Source: Sympetrum striolatum (Eukaryota > Arthropoda > Insecta > Odonata > Libellulidae). From it: 64,000 nucleotides of DNA. A model generated the notes under the pieces. The model did no database searches, was not told the DNA's origin, and was given only the letters and a program-made list of their open reading frames with translations. The translations under genes and the position numbers were made by a program. This document shows, piece after piece, positions 1 to 13,150 of this stretch. Numbering within the stretch: the first letter of the stretch is position 1; every line of letters begins with the position of its first letter. The stretch spans positions 102,739,657 to 102,803,656 of the forward strand of contig OX388343.1 in NCBI GenBank assembly GCA_947579665.1. Reading direction: 5' to 3'.

Positions 1-2786
1 TCTGCAAATTTAACACAAATTAATTATTGATATATTTTTGGTATTCGTTTCAAGAGATCGTAATGTTTATATGATTTTATTATTTATAATTATGCTGTTT
101 GCCGTAGTAACTGACTAGAAGTAAATTCATTCATGCATTTAATGCTACAGTTAACTCAAATTAAGGGAAAATCCTGGTGTTATCCAATTTTATGAAAAGT
201 ATATTCAAATAAAGATATTTTCGAGTTGTTTAAGTATTCAATCAGAGAAAACTATGGCAGAAATAAATTGAGAAGTCGTTACATTGGTGTTCAATTGTAA
301 AAAAATGATACATTGAGAACATTTTAGTAGAGAGAAATGTCATGCAAATTTCAAAATTTATTCTCGACGTATTTTGAAAAACAAAAATCCCTAAAATATG
401 ACTTATATCTCTGAACCTGTAAGTTTATTCTTCCCTATTCGTTTTCGTAAGATCGACCTCGTTGAGGCAATTAGCATAGAAACATACTAACCATCGTGCT
501 AATATAATGCTGATTACGTTACGTTTCCTCTTAATCAACTCTAATGACAATAAGCCATCATATCCTTTATAGCAATTTATCCAAACTAGGATAAGAAAAA
601 TTCTTTGAGATCACATTGGATACATTTATTATGCAAACATCGGATGGGATATTCTTAAATATATATCTTGTACGTGTGTATTGAAGGGAATTACGAAGGA
701 AAACAAATTTTGATTAATGGAATCACAAAGTTGTTAATGGCTTACATAAGAGAGTTAGGAAACGTGAATGAGAAATACCAAAGTCGACCGTTCGTTGCTA
801 GCATGTCTGTTCATAGATTGATGGCCTTTTCAAATCAAGGGATCACGTGCAGATCGTGAATAAAATCAGATCATTTACGATAAAATGTTGATTTGACAAT
901 GGCGATGAACACTTCCAAGTATATAACATTCATAAGGCTTTCTCTAATAAAAAATATGAATAAAAATGCGATTATCGTCTTTAGTCGCAGAGCAGCTTGT
1001 CGATGAATTGCTGTCAAAATACAAACAGTGTCACTAATTTATTCGCTTTCGTTAATATTTCCATTGTCTGTTTCTTTTACTAGAAATTAAAATTTAATAC
1101 ATCCTGAACTAAAAATATATTGTAAACGATTCATTAAATCTGTTACTTTTTATTGATGCCAATTTCACATTGCCGATGAAAATCAAATTTGCTATTGATC
1201 ATCGACGATTTTTTCGCTTCTTTACACACATTGAAGTAGCACAAGATACTTGCATTACATAAGAGCTTCAACTATCGGATTTGCCGTTTGAATTTTCCCG
1301 AATTTGTCAATATGAGTTGAATATTTAATTAATTCGGAAGGATTTTAATTAATTGAGTCTTTTGTTCAAAGCTCTATAAATATCCAACTTATTCTTTGGG
1401 AATGCGGCAGGGGAGCAATAAGTTTACTTGTTTTCCTAATCGGGCTCAGTAAGACAGCAGTAAAAATACATGTATAATGCATCAAAGACTTATTTTGTGT
1501 TTAAGGTATGCCACACAAAATAACGCGTTTACACTTCATTTACAATTGAGTTAGGAATCCGAGGAAATACTATTCACAACTCCACAAGATTCAAAACCTT
1601 ATCATTCGGCGAAATATCATTAATAATAATTTTAATGGTATATTATGTGCATTTCTTTTTACATTTTTAACTCAGATATAATTTATTTCTCTTTAAATTC
1701 CTTTTCAATGAGAACGAGGTTGAATCATTCATTAGAATCAGGCAACATCCTAGTATATGTAGGTCCATAACCATTTTATACTTTTATGTATGCACCCTTT
1801 AATAACTGTACTTAATTTTCTTATATTGTTGCGTCTACTAGTAACTAGTATACGGAGAAATGTAATGGTGGCCCGAAGACTTTTTTATAAAGCCGATGAT
1901 ATAGCTCGGGTTCTTTATTTAATTCAATACCACAGGTTTTAAGCGATAACCTGTCTTCCATGCATTCCCCCTACTTCCGATGAAAAGGCGATCACTCCAT
2001 CCAAAACACGGATATATGAACGATTTGGAGTAGAGAATTGAAAGTCGTTGGTTCTATAAACATTCCCACCCACTCAAAAAAGCTAAGCTTCAAGAAAAAT
2101 ATCCTCTTCTCTGTTTCTGTTCGAACGCAAAAAGCTATCCATGACTTCGAACGTAAATTCCTGTTTTTCGTCGCGAAAACCTTTGGGCTCCACAATTACA
2201 AATTCATGGAGTGGAAACTATTAAGCGAAAGATTACCCAACAAAACCGGTATATTACCTATTGCATTACTATAATTAAGAATACATATCAATGAGCATTA
2301 TTCGAATCCCAAAAGCATGTTTCTTGTTGGACCTTTCCACTTTGTTCTTAAAAGTCGTTCTTCTTAACTGCTTTTATGAGATCTTTAGATTTATCTTTTG
2401 AGGTATTCCACTTCTAAGTTTTAATTAAATATGAGCATACTATATGCATTTAAAGATCTCTAAAATTACCTCTCATATTGGGTTCTCTATGGATCATCTT
2501 ACAGGGTAGTGAATCATTTTACAGTAAGTCCAATAGTCTTCAGATTTTGTGTCAGCGTTACCTAAATTACTTTTCATTAATAAAAAAATATAAATGAGCA
2601 GTCAAGTGAAGTTAAACAGGGACTCTTTTGGATATTTCAAGACATAATAGCAATGAAATAATCGGTTTTCTATGAAAATTAAAAATACTTCCTGTAAATT
2701 TTTATTCTCTTTTGTATTCAAATACTATACTCCTATTGTATAAAATTAAATGTACCAATTAAATGGTTGTTCATTGTAGAAAAGAT
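1..2786. other. AT-rich DNA, no gene recognised
   Basis: No recognisable gene, RNA or transposon end was found here. The only open frames (668-859 on plus, 2038-2274 on plus with an overlapping minus frame) are under 80 codons, lack any domain I know and look like chance frames in AT-rich DNA. It is best read as intergenic or intronic sequence. Confidence 0.6.
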
Positions 2787-3034
2787 CAGAGCCGTCCCAA
2801 TACAAGGGTAAACCGGACCCGTGGGCTCAGAGGGCCCGTGCCCCGAAGGATTAGGGGTCACATAATTTTTATTTAAAATCGGAAACAGTTCTAAGATCAA
2901 CATTTGAAAAATTGACTTCATAAATTATATAAAATCGGCATATTTAATCAGTCTTCACAATATCAAATCACAAACAACATATGACGATAAAAATAATAAT
3001 CACCATTAAATTACATTTCTTGCCACGACGCCTC
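2787..3034. other. possible decayed DNA transposon
   Basis: A locally GC-rich block (about 2787-2865, rich in GGGCCC-type words) begins CAGAGCCGTC, and the reverse complement of 3025-3034 reads CAGAGGCGTC, giving a 10-bp terminal inverted repeat with one mismatch. Ends beginning CAGAG are typical of hAT elements. However, the 8 bases outside each end do not match each other, so no target duplication supports the call. It could equally be chance similarity or an element whose flanks have decayed. Confidence 0.25.
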
Positions 3035-3169
3035 TGATTTTGTATGGAAAGCCTTTCAAATTAATTTATCAAAAGAAATGAGATATGCGACGAAAAGAGA
3101 ATGATTTGACTTGCATTTACTTACTGTGTTCGCTTAAATAAATGCATAAATTTGTAATTTTATAAATAA

Positions 3170-3850
3170 ACGAGTAAAGTTTAGCTTGCATACTGCAAGC
3201 AGATCGACAACAATAATTTCATGTCGGCATCATATCGGGAAGGCCGTCAAAAGAAAAAAAATGGATTGAAAATATTCTGATTGTTCGCTGCAATTTATTC
3301 GTCCGGCATCGAACCCGGGTCTTCTTGGTGATACTTACTATAGAGCACAATAGAAAATCACCATCTCTAACTATCTGTGAAAATTCAAGCAGAAATATCA
3401 ACTGCAACTGCATCAAACGACGTCCTACTTTTCCCTTATATTTCTTATGGGAGAAATGTTAATGTGGTCTGGCATCGAACCCAGGAATATTACGGTCTTC
3501 TGAAAACTGTTTTCTTAAACCAGTTTTAACCATACATCTTCCAACCAAGCACGAACTTCCTATCATTTCGATAAGTGCATCAAAAAAATAATGAAATACT
3601 AACCCAACGTATTTTAAACGGGAGACAAATTTGCCGCCCGGCATCGAACCCGGATCTTTCTGGTAATACTTCCTATGCAACATAATAGAAGATCACTATC
3701 TCTAACTATCTGTGAAAATTCAAGAAGAAATATTGGCTTCAACTGCCTCAAACGACGACTTACTTTTCCCTTATATTCCTTATGAGAGAAATGTTAATGT
3801 GCTCTGGAATCGAACCCAGGAATAGTACGGGCTTATGAAATTTTTTTTCT
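3170..3850. repeat. tandem array of ~166-bp units, copy 1
   Basis: Four units are marked by a conserved motif close to GGCATCGAACCC starting at 3305, 3471, 3640 and 3806, i.e. spaced 166, 169 and 166 bp. Units 1 and 3 resemble each other more than their neighbours, and so do 2 and 4, giving a ~335-bp higher-order dimer. The motif read on the minus strand is GGGTTCGATGCC, close to the RNA polymerase III B box or tRNA T arm. The left end, from 3170 (ACGAGTAAAG, then a segment holding GCTTGCATACTGCAAGC), is shared with the array starting at 45051, so the two loci belong to one dispersed repeat family. Open frames on the minus strand (3219-3416, 3459-3683) lie within the repeat and are not taken as genes. 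A further BBox-like motif at 4466 could be an outlying degenerate unit. Confidence 0.8.
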
Positions 3851-6261
3851 TAAACCAATTCTTAATATATATCTTCTAGCTGAGCGAAGTTTTTTTGATA
3901 ACCCAGTTTTAAATGAACATGTCAACTATAGAGAAAGTAGCTACTGCGATAATTTATCCAGATTTATTACGATTTTCCTCTGAGGTAATGGGAACACTAA
4001 AATACCTACCATAAGTATTGATATTTTACTTCTAGAGAATAAAAAAAGATAAAGATAAACTAGTTAGGTTATTCAAATTCAATCACTTTGACCTTCACTT
4101 GGTGTAACTTCGTCTTCAACCTATAATATAGCATTAAAAATTGGAGTAATGTAATCTTACGTGTTTAGTTAATTTACTATAAAAACTAGTTAAGTCACGA
4201 GGGCGTTCCATAAGTCCTCGGAAAACTCTCACTGCCCTTCGCAAGATGTACTTTTTATTTGTGTGAAGTGCAAGTTGGTTTCAATTACTTATACACATTT
4301 TTTCTTGAATTTGTCAAGATTTTTAAATTTAATTTGTAATACCCCTTTTTATTTCAGGGTAGCTTTGGGTAGGAATATTGACTTCAATTCATGAACTATC
4401 TTTAGAAATCATTCATTGAAATTTATATTTCTCTTTTTAACGTCTTCGAATTCTAAACTCCGCAGAGTATCGAACCCTCGGATTTCAACAGGATATTTTA
4501 TGTTACAAATTTATAGTGACGACTCCTCATTAGACTGAGATAATTTTGAATAGTACTTCCGTTAGAACTTGATAACTTTAAATCGTTTGTAAGATGCACT
4601 CAGGAAAAGGGTTTAACGTTGTCTTGGAAGAAATTGTGAATTACATTTGTTTGATACATCAAAATAGACCCAAGAGATGGAATAATGGAATAGTACTCTT
4701 ACAATACCTGAGTGCATTCGAAAGATGTGATTTCGTAAATATATTTCCTCAAAGTTATAAAGAAGAACAAAATTGTCCAAAGGAAGCAAAACATTTAATT
4801 AATATGAGTAAGCCGGATATTGTGGAAAGCCATGACAGTAATAGTAAGAAACACGCTGTCATGGAAGTTACGAAGTACAGTGTCTTCCTTACTATCATTG
4901 TAGCTACAGATATTTAGATTATGTCATGATGAAAATTATGATGAATTCTCCTTCATCCATCTTTTGAGAACAATTTATTGGATTAAAAGTAAAAAAATTT
5001 AATTTTCAAATTTTGAATGTAATAAAATTTTTATCTTTTGTGGAATGGGAAGACGATGATACGCTAAAAATAAACTGAAGTACGCTTAGCTTCAGAAACT
5101 TCAGAGGGAATGCTATATCTCGTATTGGCCATCTCGTCTTTGAAGGCATCGAGCTCTATAAAATTAAAATAAAGGTAAAATTTTCCGAAATAAAGGGATT
5201 CTTAGTAAATAGGAATCTTCTACAATTCGTTTCGGTTGGTCTTTTTACTAAAATATGCGATGCGCAATGTTTACACTCGGCAGCCACAGAAAAACACATT
5301 CCACAGCATCTCAGAAGATGTTCCTCTGCAGTTATTCCTCAAACGCCTCATCAAAACGAATCCCAAGGTGCCCGTCGGACCGCGAAATGAACTTTTCGTT
5401 AGCGAAGCAGTTAATCCTTTGACACGAACATGGCGAGTGACCGTTTTCAAGAATTCGGGCCGTGGAATGATTAACTCAGAGGTAGTCCTTCCCGAAAGAG
5501 ACTTCATTAATTCATTCATAATGCGATTAGCACTCCGTTAAACCTCCCTTCCTCATTCAGCTCTGTTTCGGGTTTGAAGATATGCAGAAAGAATATGCAT
5601 GCGACGCCGGAACAGATCTCGAAAACTAGATCGCAGATTGACCTCTATTAAGATGTAAATGAAAACCGCTCTGATATACGTCTTTTTTACGGTGTCAACT
5701 TAAGTCCCAGAAAAGCCATTTTTACGAATACTCGGCTGAGGCAGGAGTGTATGCCGGAAAGCACTCGTGCCTTTTATTTCGAGGTCAAGAAATCCTACAC
5801 AGAAGACCTCGCCATGCATGCGAAGGCAGGACGACTGGTTGACAGGAAGGTGACTGTTATGAAAGTACAGCTCAGTCGCTCTCTACCGGTGTGAAGTAAG
5901 GATTTCCTCAGGATGTGCCGTTGAATGAACCTCTTAAAATGTTAATCAACATCCTTAGATTGCTTCAAATCCGTTATTCTCAGTCCTGATAAAAGAAGAT
6001 CTATCTAAGAAATAATTTAATAGATAACAGTTGAGTAAAATAATTCATATTTTCATAGCAATTATTCCGTAATAAATTGACTTTAAAGTGAAATTTATCT
6101 ATACGAAATATCAATCTGTTCACGTGTTGTCCACTTTGCGTTGCTCTTTGCTTGTTTGCAGTCACCCCACCGTTGAGCAAAATATTGCAATAAATATGCC
6201 AAAATGCACGTAAAGGAATCAACAAGGTTTTCGCAAGATCCGATCTTGAAGATCTCAGTCG
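3851..6261. other. no gene recognised; short unassigned ORFs
   Basis: Holds two plus-strand open frames of about 100 codons (4594-4917 and 5236-5541). Neither shows a domain, signal peptide or repeat that I recognise. The second lies in a slightly GC-richer patch and has an overlapping minus-strand frame, as expected where stop codons are rare. Neither is called as a gene. Confidence 0.5.
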
Positions 6262-6670
6262 ACGTTATTTGTGCACGATTTCATAAAACCAGCCGGAAAT
6301 TGAAGGCAAATTGGACGATATTTCAGATTTTCTAGAAGTATTTAATAAGGTCCTACATCATAAATTATTGTATGTACAAATTAAAAGTTATAGGTATCAG
6401 TGGAAAAGTATATTAATCATATAAGGGAATCCTCTCCAAGGGAGAGCAACAAATAGCACTGGATGATATTAGATCCATCCTGGTTAGTGACCTCGGGAGT
6501 TCCACAAGGTTGCTTAATCGAACCATTAGTATTTCAGTATACATTTATGACCTTAGTAATATGATTGATAGGAAAGTAAAGCTATTAGACAATGACTTGG
6601 TTATTTACATAGAATAAAAATTTGAGAGGAACTCTGGCAAGGATTTAAAAGGAATTACGAAATGTTGCTA
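6262..6670 (+). pseudogene. LINE reverse transcriptase palm, broken
   Basis: Reading across frameshifts gives the order of a non-LTR reverse transcriptase. HDFIK with a Gly-Lys-Leu-Asp stretch comes first (about 6271). A motif A-like block follows (FLEVFNKVLHHKLL, from about 6338, compared with the usual FSKAFDKV-H-KLL). A block corresponding to VTSGVPQG is then readable only in a shifted frame (about 6482-6515). Last comes YIYDLSNMI followed by LDND at about 6585-6596, where intact enzymes have FADD or YADD. Stops and at least two frame changes break it. The catalytic Asp pair is disrupted, so it is dead. It resembles CR1/L2-type LINEs and may be the same broad family as the 3' ends at 27118, 32663 and 61970, but those cover a different part of the protein. 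No endonuclease domain and no 3' tail are visible nearby. Confidence 0.75.
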
Positions 6671-8418
6671 TGGTTAACAATTAGTCTAAGCAGAAAAATG
6701 TTATGCAGTTCCGAAAGGCCCACCTTGTCGAGGCTGAGACATCCTTTTGATTCTGGTCTCGGGAGCACGAGTCGTCCATCTTCCGTCCCTTCAAGAGCAC
6801 CGCATTTGTCGCCATTGTCCACCTCCGCTCCCTCCACATCCGTCGAACCTTCTTCATCCATGGCTGTGGAGGCGATGCGGGCTCCAGAGGAAGGCGTATG
6901 GCAGGTGATGCCGCAGCTGGGAGCGACCCTTTCCAAGACAGGGAAGCAATTCGTCCATGCAAGGGACTAAAAGCCCCTGAAAAAGAAATAATAAAGTTTG
7001 CGTGATCCCCACAGGTGTTGATTTGCGTCACGATGCCTCCCAAGGGAGAACGGATGGCGTTGTTAGCCCACTAGAAGATGATTTGCTAAGGTTTTTAAGG
7101 AAATTAAAGCGTGTCCCGAAGCAGTTACCGTCAACGAGATAACGATTTGTCAGGGAATCTGCATTTATCTTCATAGAATTGCCCGTTTACATAAATTTTC
7201 TCCCTAAAGTGGCAGAACAATGTAAAGCGTGAGCAGAAGTGGAGGCTAAATATCTTCCATGAATTTTCAAAATTTATATTATTAAAACGATATTATAACA
7301 AATATTTATATTTATTGGGCCTTCGTCATATATATTAATAATATGTTCTCTCTCCAGCTAGGCGTAAGAGAGTGCACACATAATTGATTGAGTTAATAAG
7401 TTAGCATATTAACATGTTATAGAGCTATTCTCTGCTTTTCTTAGCAGGTTAGTAATCCGGGCCTTTCCGTTGATTCCGAAAACCGGCAGCACCGTGTTGC
7501 GGAGTGCTGACAAAGACGGCTGTTGAGGATGTTTTTAACTTCTAAGTAATTGACAAATAACATTTTTCTCCGAATTGTAGGATATTTACAAAGATTCGCA
7601 AACGAAACGCAAATGATATTGCCATTGAATTTACTGAAGAAAAGCGTATTGTAAGCTTATAAATTCAACTCCTTCCTATTAATACGTATATCTTTTCGCT
7701 ATTTTTCCTCGCCGCAATGCATTAGAAACACCCTTTCATACAGGTTACGCATGCATTACTTTAGTCCATAAGTAAACGCGGTCGATACGCCTAGGTTCCG
7801 CTACTTATCTTCGCATATTTCGCCGGTCCCACAACTTTTATAACACTCAATTCTATTTACTTAATGCAACTTTGGTAAAACTAACCTCAACGTGTTTCTT
7901 GTGTTCCTGCTGAAAGCTGCCATACATTAGACCTACATTCCGCCTAATTAACGCTAAGTAACTTCACTTTCCGTGGGCTCCTTTCAAGAATAAATATTAT
8001 TGAACCCGTTGTATAATTCAGTCGTATAGTTCGCCTTGACGTGTATGAGTTTTGTTCCGGAAATACTGCCGATTCCACTTCCTTTACACTGAAAAATAGT
8101 GGTTTTCCTTTTCCTTTCCATTCTAGATTCGATTCGGGTTTGATGTTTTGTATTTTATTATTTACGTTTTTTTCAAATTATATCTATAGGTCCTATCGTT
8201 TTCGAAATTCCGAAACTTATCCAGATTTGACACGTTTGCGGTGTTTTTTAAGTTGCTTGGGCAAATTTCCAAATATCGAGAAAGCAAAAGCAACTACTTT
8301 GGACCATGAGGATCAATGTGATTTTTTTATGTTAGCATTTATAACAACATTTTGTGTTTTTGAAAAAAACATGATACTTGGAAATGTATTATTTGATTTC
8401 GTGCTGTTAAAATGTTGT
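6671..8418. other. no gene recognised
   Basis: A GC-richer patch at about 6700-7050 holds overlapping open frames on both strands (102 and 120 codons). They are Ser/Pro-rich or of low complexity and match no family I know. The rest is AT-rich. An open frame at 8041-8433 runs into the SINE that follows, which argues against it being a gene. Confidence 0.5.
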
Positions 8419-8640
8419 GGCCGGGTAGCCTAGATGGTTAAGGCAGCCTCCCGGATTGAGGAAGATTTCGGGTTCGATTCCCAGCCCTGTCAGACTTTTT
8501 TCAAGTCCGTTTTTCCTTGGGAATTTTCCTGGGTGCACGCCCTTATGTGCAAAGTCACCTCAACCCTTTCCTTATACAGCTTGAACTCCTTCATCTGATA
8601 TTAGATCAGAAACCTCATATTAAGTGACAGATAATATTGC
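8419..8640 (+). repeat. tRNA-derived SINE, family 1, copy 1
   Basis: Begins with a tRNA-like head: an A-box-like TAGCCTAGATGG at 8426 and a B box GGGTTCGATTCCC about 45 bases further on. The tail begins CAGACTTTTTTCAAGTCCG. The same head and tail recur at 43558-43664, including GGTTAAGGCAGCCTCCCGG between the boxes, which shows a dispersed family rather than a tRNA gene. The 3' limit is uncertain because the second copy diverges shortly after CTTGGGA; the extent here is an estimate. Confidence 0.75.
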
Positions 8641-8982
8641 ACCAATACATAATCATATGAATAGAGTATGAAGGAACATTTTACTAAATATAATTATAGA
8701 GAATTTTCATAACGCTTAAAAAATTAAATTGTCTTACTTTTCAACTTGTAGCTATGAGATAATTAGTGAAATAGACTCATCTTTTTCCATTAGTAACTGT
8801 AATAAAGTATACGACGTTTAATATAATTCTTTACATTATATTATGCTTATATGAAGTTAGTAATAAGTAATATATTTATAAAACACAAAATAGCATTCCA
8901 AAAATTAAACTGTAAATGTAATAGTTTCGCATCGATAGTCGTTATGTGTAATAACTCATGTTAGCGTTATCTCAATTTTATT

Positions 8983-9300
8983 CAGGAGAAAGTGAACATC
9001 TTGAAATATTTTTATCAAAGCGTGTTCACTCCCGATAGTTGTGAAGAAAGCCTATCGGAGATTACAATTTCCGCAGCGATGTTAAATTTATGTTTTACCA
9101 AAGATAAAATCTTTAAACTTTGTGGAAAATTAAAAACACACCGTCATGTCCAGAAGGTACTCCAGCTAGTGCTAAAGGAACTGGCAGTAAACGCCGTCCC
9201 ATTTCTCAAAAGTCAATTTTCCCAACCAATGATCGAAGGTCCCAATGGATTGTAAGGTACAGAGTGATCCGGGGCGCTACGCCATCGTCGGAACCAGTTC
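8983..9300 (+). pseudogene. LINE ORF2 fragment before the RT palm, broken
   Basis: The translation from about 8983 reads KVNILKYFYQSVFTPD, then SEITIS, KLKTH and VLKELAV. This is the order seen just upstream of and at the start of the reverse transcriptase domain in CR1/Jockey-like LINEs (FF-SVFT; then a P-GPDGIP block; then LKELA). The GPDGIP equivalent is scrambled by a frameshift: the frame from 9120 carries PSCPEGTPAS, and the other frame resumes with LKELAV. Similarity fades after about 9270. The fragment lies downstream of the mid-RT relic at 6262, i.e. in the wrong order for one broken element, so they are probably separate insertions. Confidence 0.65.
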
Positions 9301-12300
9301 TGATGTTGGTAACCTTTGTTGATCTTAAGTTGGTTTTGATTATATCTTAGTAACTTAAAAATATTTTTTGATCTTCTCCTCTACGGAACGGGTATTTTCA
9401 TCTGAAAAGATTGACCTCTCCAAAAATCCGCGTTATTTCAATGGACGTTGACGTATAAATTCCTCACGATCAATGCGAAAGTAATTTGATAGTCGCTGGC
9501 ACAGCGGATGCCCTCGGTCTCGTTATATTCCTATCATCCCAGTGTTTTCAACGGGAATAGTTCGATTTTGAGGACTTTCTTCTCCTCAACGTCGCCGAAT
9601 GATATCGAGATTACAAACATTTTTCATGAATGGGCCTAATATCTATCAGAACCTAATCCAATCGCATGGCCTATCACAGTGACCACTGGCACAAATGGGA
9701 TGAGCCACTTAATCGAGTATTTGTACGGCGAAAATGTTTCATTAATATGGCGAACGATACGAAAATGAGCGTCATTAGCGAATTTGGGGGGTTCTAATCA
9801 GCAGCAATTCAAAGCGGAGAACGCGACCACTGTTCTTTTCCTCTCTCTGCTAATGGGCGAGGCCATTCGAAGAGATGCGGGTTTCGCGGAAAGAAAGGAA
9901 CGAGACAAAAGAGTAACGCACGGGATTGTTATCTTCCGACCGTTACCGCAAGCCGGAGTAATAGGTGCGACGCGCGCGCGCGCGCTTTTCTTTTGTCTGT
10001 GGAGACTGGGGCGTGAAGGTTGTCTCAGTTCCTCTTTAAATGCACAAAATGTCGAGATGCTCTGAAGAAAGAGCGCTTTTGCCCTCGAATTTTCGTCGCA
10101 GTCGCTGAAATGAAAGGATCTCTCCGTTTTTGTCTCCCTTGCAGATTATTTCGAAAAAAAAAGCATTTCCATCGAACGACATCGGATAGGTAGAAATTGA
10201 ATAGACATAAAAAACATTGGGAAAATGGGAATTGGAATCTGGGGAATGGATGTCGGCTTTCAATCTCCTTAATTATCGAATGTATCATTTTCTGCGGGAT
10301 TTTATTTTATCCCGGAGATGGCCTTCTGTCGAGTTGTTGAATTTCAAACAGAGATGCGCGATTTTTTGGCTCGCTTAATAGTCTAATTAACAGCTGAGAG
10401 AGCTAATGGTCTAATTAGGTCACCCAAAGCCGTATTCTTGAAAAGTTCAGATTTTTATCACCGGCTCTCGCTGTATAAGTCAAAAGCATACTTTTCGAGA
10501 TTTCCCTGTGATGTTTCGATGACGTTTATTTTGCATCATATACTAATAGCGCTACAAATGAAGAGAGGAGAATGCTGAAAATTGCAGAATTGAGGATGAA
10601 ATTAAAGAGATTACGACTCGAAAGTTTCCTGAAAGTATGGCTGGTTAGGATAGTGGAAGGGAGTGGTTTTTGATTTAGATTGAATTACGAGCGACAGGTA
10701 AACGGTAGTTTGAAGAATAATTACTGAATGATGTGATGGCGTGGCTTATAGCGATAGTGTGTGGTGCAGAAATCAATCTGATGCCGGATAAGCCTTTATG
10801 GTGATTAATTTTGCTGAGGCTAGAACTCGTAAACCTCTTATTGCATTTGGCTAATTTACTTCTTTTGGGATGGGATACTTGCTGACGAAAATAACAGAAT
10901 AGTAAAAGCGAAAGGAGCTATAATAATCGTAGAATAAATGATGGTAGGGTTCATTAGAAAAATATTATTAATCTTTCTTATTATGTATCGCTATAAAAAT
11001 AGGATACAGGGATATGCTAGAGGACAGGAACGCAGTAGTATCAGCTTCGGGACTTGAAAATTGGTAAAATTTTTCAATTGAAACGAATAAGAGAAGTTGC
11101 TAGTTGAGCTAGGAAGGACTACTTTTGAAGGGATAAAAAGAAATTCTGTAAAAGTGAGAGGAGGTTTGTATGGAACACAGTGCTAGAGGAAGTAATCGAA
11201 GATAGAATTCGACGGAAAAGAGAGAAGAGACGTTATAGAAGTATCGTTGGATGTAATAGTTGTCTCATATTAAAGCTAATGGACTTGGAGATTCCCGAAG
11301 ATCTTGATACTCCGAAAAGTAGAAGACTAGGTTTGATGAAGTTACTCTATCAAGGTTTGTAATGTAGTTACAATAAAATTGTACCATATACTTCTAAATT
11401 AGTTGTATTAGAAAGGAATTTGTAATGGAATAGCTCCTTTGATGTTGTGGTAAAACTTTTTCGCATTATTTATAATGAAATAGGTGAATTAATAATTCTA
11501 ATTTTTGTCAAATTGATCTACGTAATATTGAAAGATGCAACCGCTATTATCAATATTTTATTGGTGTGTGTAAATTAATGAGTTATTGTGTGATGAAAAT
11601 GAAGTTTACAATCAAAAAGAGGCTTAATTAATATTCCGTTAACGTAAGTTATGTTTATGAGTGTTATCTGGGAAAATAGATTTGCGTTGAGTATAATTGA
11701 TCTTTTCAGTCTATTGATTAGAGATAGGACAATCGATTGAAAAAGTAATCTAATAATTATTCGATTGTTTCGACATATATTCCATTGTTTTGACATCTAT
11801 TCGATTGTTTTCATTCGGTTGTTCCCACCTCCACTGTTGACCGATTAATCTATCTTTAAGTCAAGGCTTGGCACACTTGAGTATCACTAATTTCGCATGA
11901 TTAAATGAGTGCTCGCTTGCCGAATCCTTCATTTTCGTATATATATTTTAAAAACGTCAATTATAATTACTAAAAGAGCAAAATTACCGTGATTAAAATA
12001 TTGCTTTATTTCGTCATGTCGATCTTTGAAAAATCGCGTAGTGTTATCATCCTACTTAAAAAGCTTTGATTTATAAATGCACTGTTGATTTTTTTCTTAG
12101 TGATTTCCTAGTTGTAATACATACATAAGGCAGATGCAAATATCGCTTACTATCCCAAGTTCCCAGGATCGAGTCCCGTATAATCAGACTTTTCTGGATG
12201 GTTAATGGTTGAGTGTGTTTGTCAGTAATCGTAATTATTAAAAGAAGTCACTTTGAGCTCTCTTATTTCCATTCCAGGAATAATTTAAATGAATATTTAC

Positions 12301-13150
12301 TTATTGCGGTGCTGAGAATGTTCACCTCAGTTATAAAACGGTGTTGAGATGAAATGAGGAAAAAATTTTAATAATCTAGCAAAGATTTCAACATTCGGAA
12401 GATATTTTATGGTCATTTTAGCGCATATTTTATTTATGACTCAAATAAGTTACGCTTACAGCTGCATCTACTTTTCGACTTGTGGAAGGGGAGCAGAAGC
12501 CTATCACTACAAGTCTGTGTTATTGTTGGAATTTTAGATTACAAGAACGAGTATGCAAATACGTTGTAATATTTCCCACTGATTAAAAACAGTCGCTCTC
12601 ATAATATTCATTGTATTTAGCGTTTATAACCAATTACAGCACTATTACCTAATATTAGTAATTAGTTTGATTTTATAAAAATATTTACGAAGGATGTGAA
12701 TTGATTTTTGCATACTTTCCTCAAGATTGTTTAAAAGGTTCTACTTATTTCGGGGCAGATGGTACATCATTAGGTTCAAAAGTTAACATCGAAAGATTAT
12801 GGCGAAGCAGGGAAAGAGGAACCAGACGCAGCAAAAGTGACGGAGAATGTTGCTGAACGGGTGCGATAGTTCCAAGGGAGCCGCATTGGAGTCCCTTTAA
12901 CACCACCGTCCGTGTGGGATGGACGGCCCTCCGATGAGACGTGGTGGGGACCGAGCTCAGTGAGGATTATTGGCCGCGGCTGCCAGAACTTTGGTGGCAG
13001 AATCCCGCTTCTTTACACGCGGCCAGACTTGGCCATCGTTCCATTGTCTCAACAAAGACCTTCCACACCGAGACCACCAACGACTCCACAATAAAAATTC
13101 CCGTCCTTGTGGTCAATGGTTACTTCTGGTGTGATCAGTTTTGATCTTCA
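9301..13150. other. no gene recognised; CpG-richer patch
   Basis: The stretch from 9780 to 10130 is richer in CpG than its surroundings, has overlapping short open frames on both strands and contains a (CG)7 run at 9971-9985. A tRNA-like B-box relic sits near 12160-12180 (AGGATCGAGTCCCG followed by CAGACTTTTCTGG, reminiscent of SINE family 1). A second GC-richer patch lies at 12780-13100. No coding domain was recognised in any of it. Confidence 0.5.
9971..9985. repeat. (CG)n dinucleotide run
   Basis: An uninterrupted alternating CG tract in a CpG-richer patch. Such alternating purine-pyrimidine runs can adopt Z-form DNA; that is known chemistry, not something shown here. Confidence 0.9.

Noticed and set aside
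2787..3034. hAT element between CAGAGCCGTC and GACGCCTCTG
   Set aside because: The 10-bp ends match but the 8-bp flanks do not, so only a low-confidence feature was kept.
3305..3816. Regular spacing of a conserved motif resembling a CRISPR array
   Set aside because: Units are ~166 bp with similar sequence between motifs, there are no unique spacers and no cas genes, and the host is a eukaryote; it is a tandem repeat.
4466..4477. Fifth distant unit of the ~166-bp array
   Set aside because: The motif TATCGAACCC lies about four unit lengths beyond the last clear unit, but the sequence between shows no convincing unit similarity by eye.
8419..8500. Possible tRNA gene
   Set aside because: A and B boxes are present but the stems are imperfect and the same head is followed by the same non-tRNA tail at 43558, so it is a SINE.
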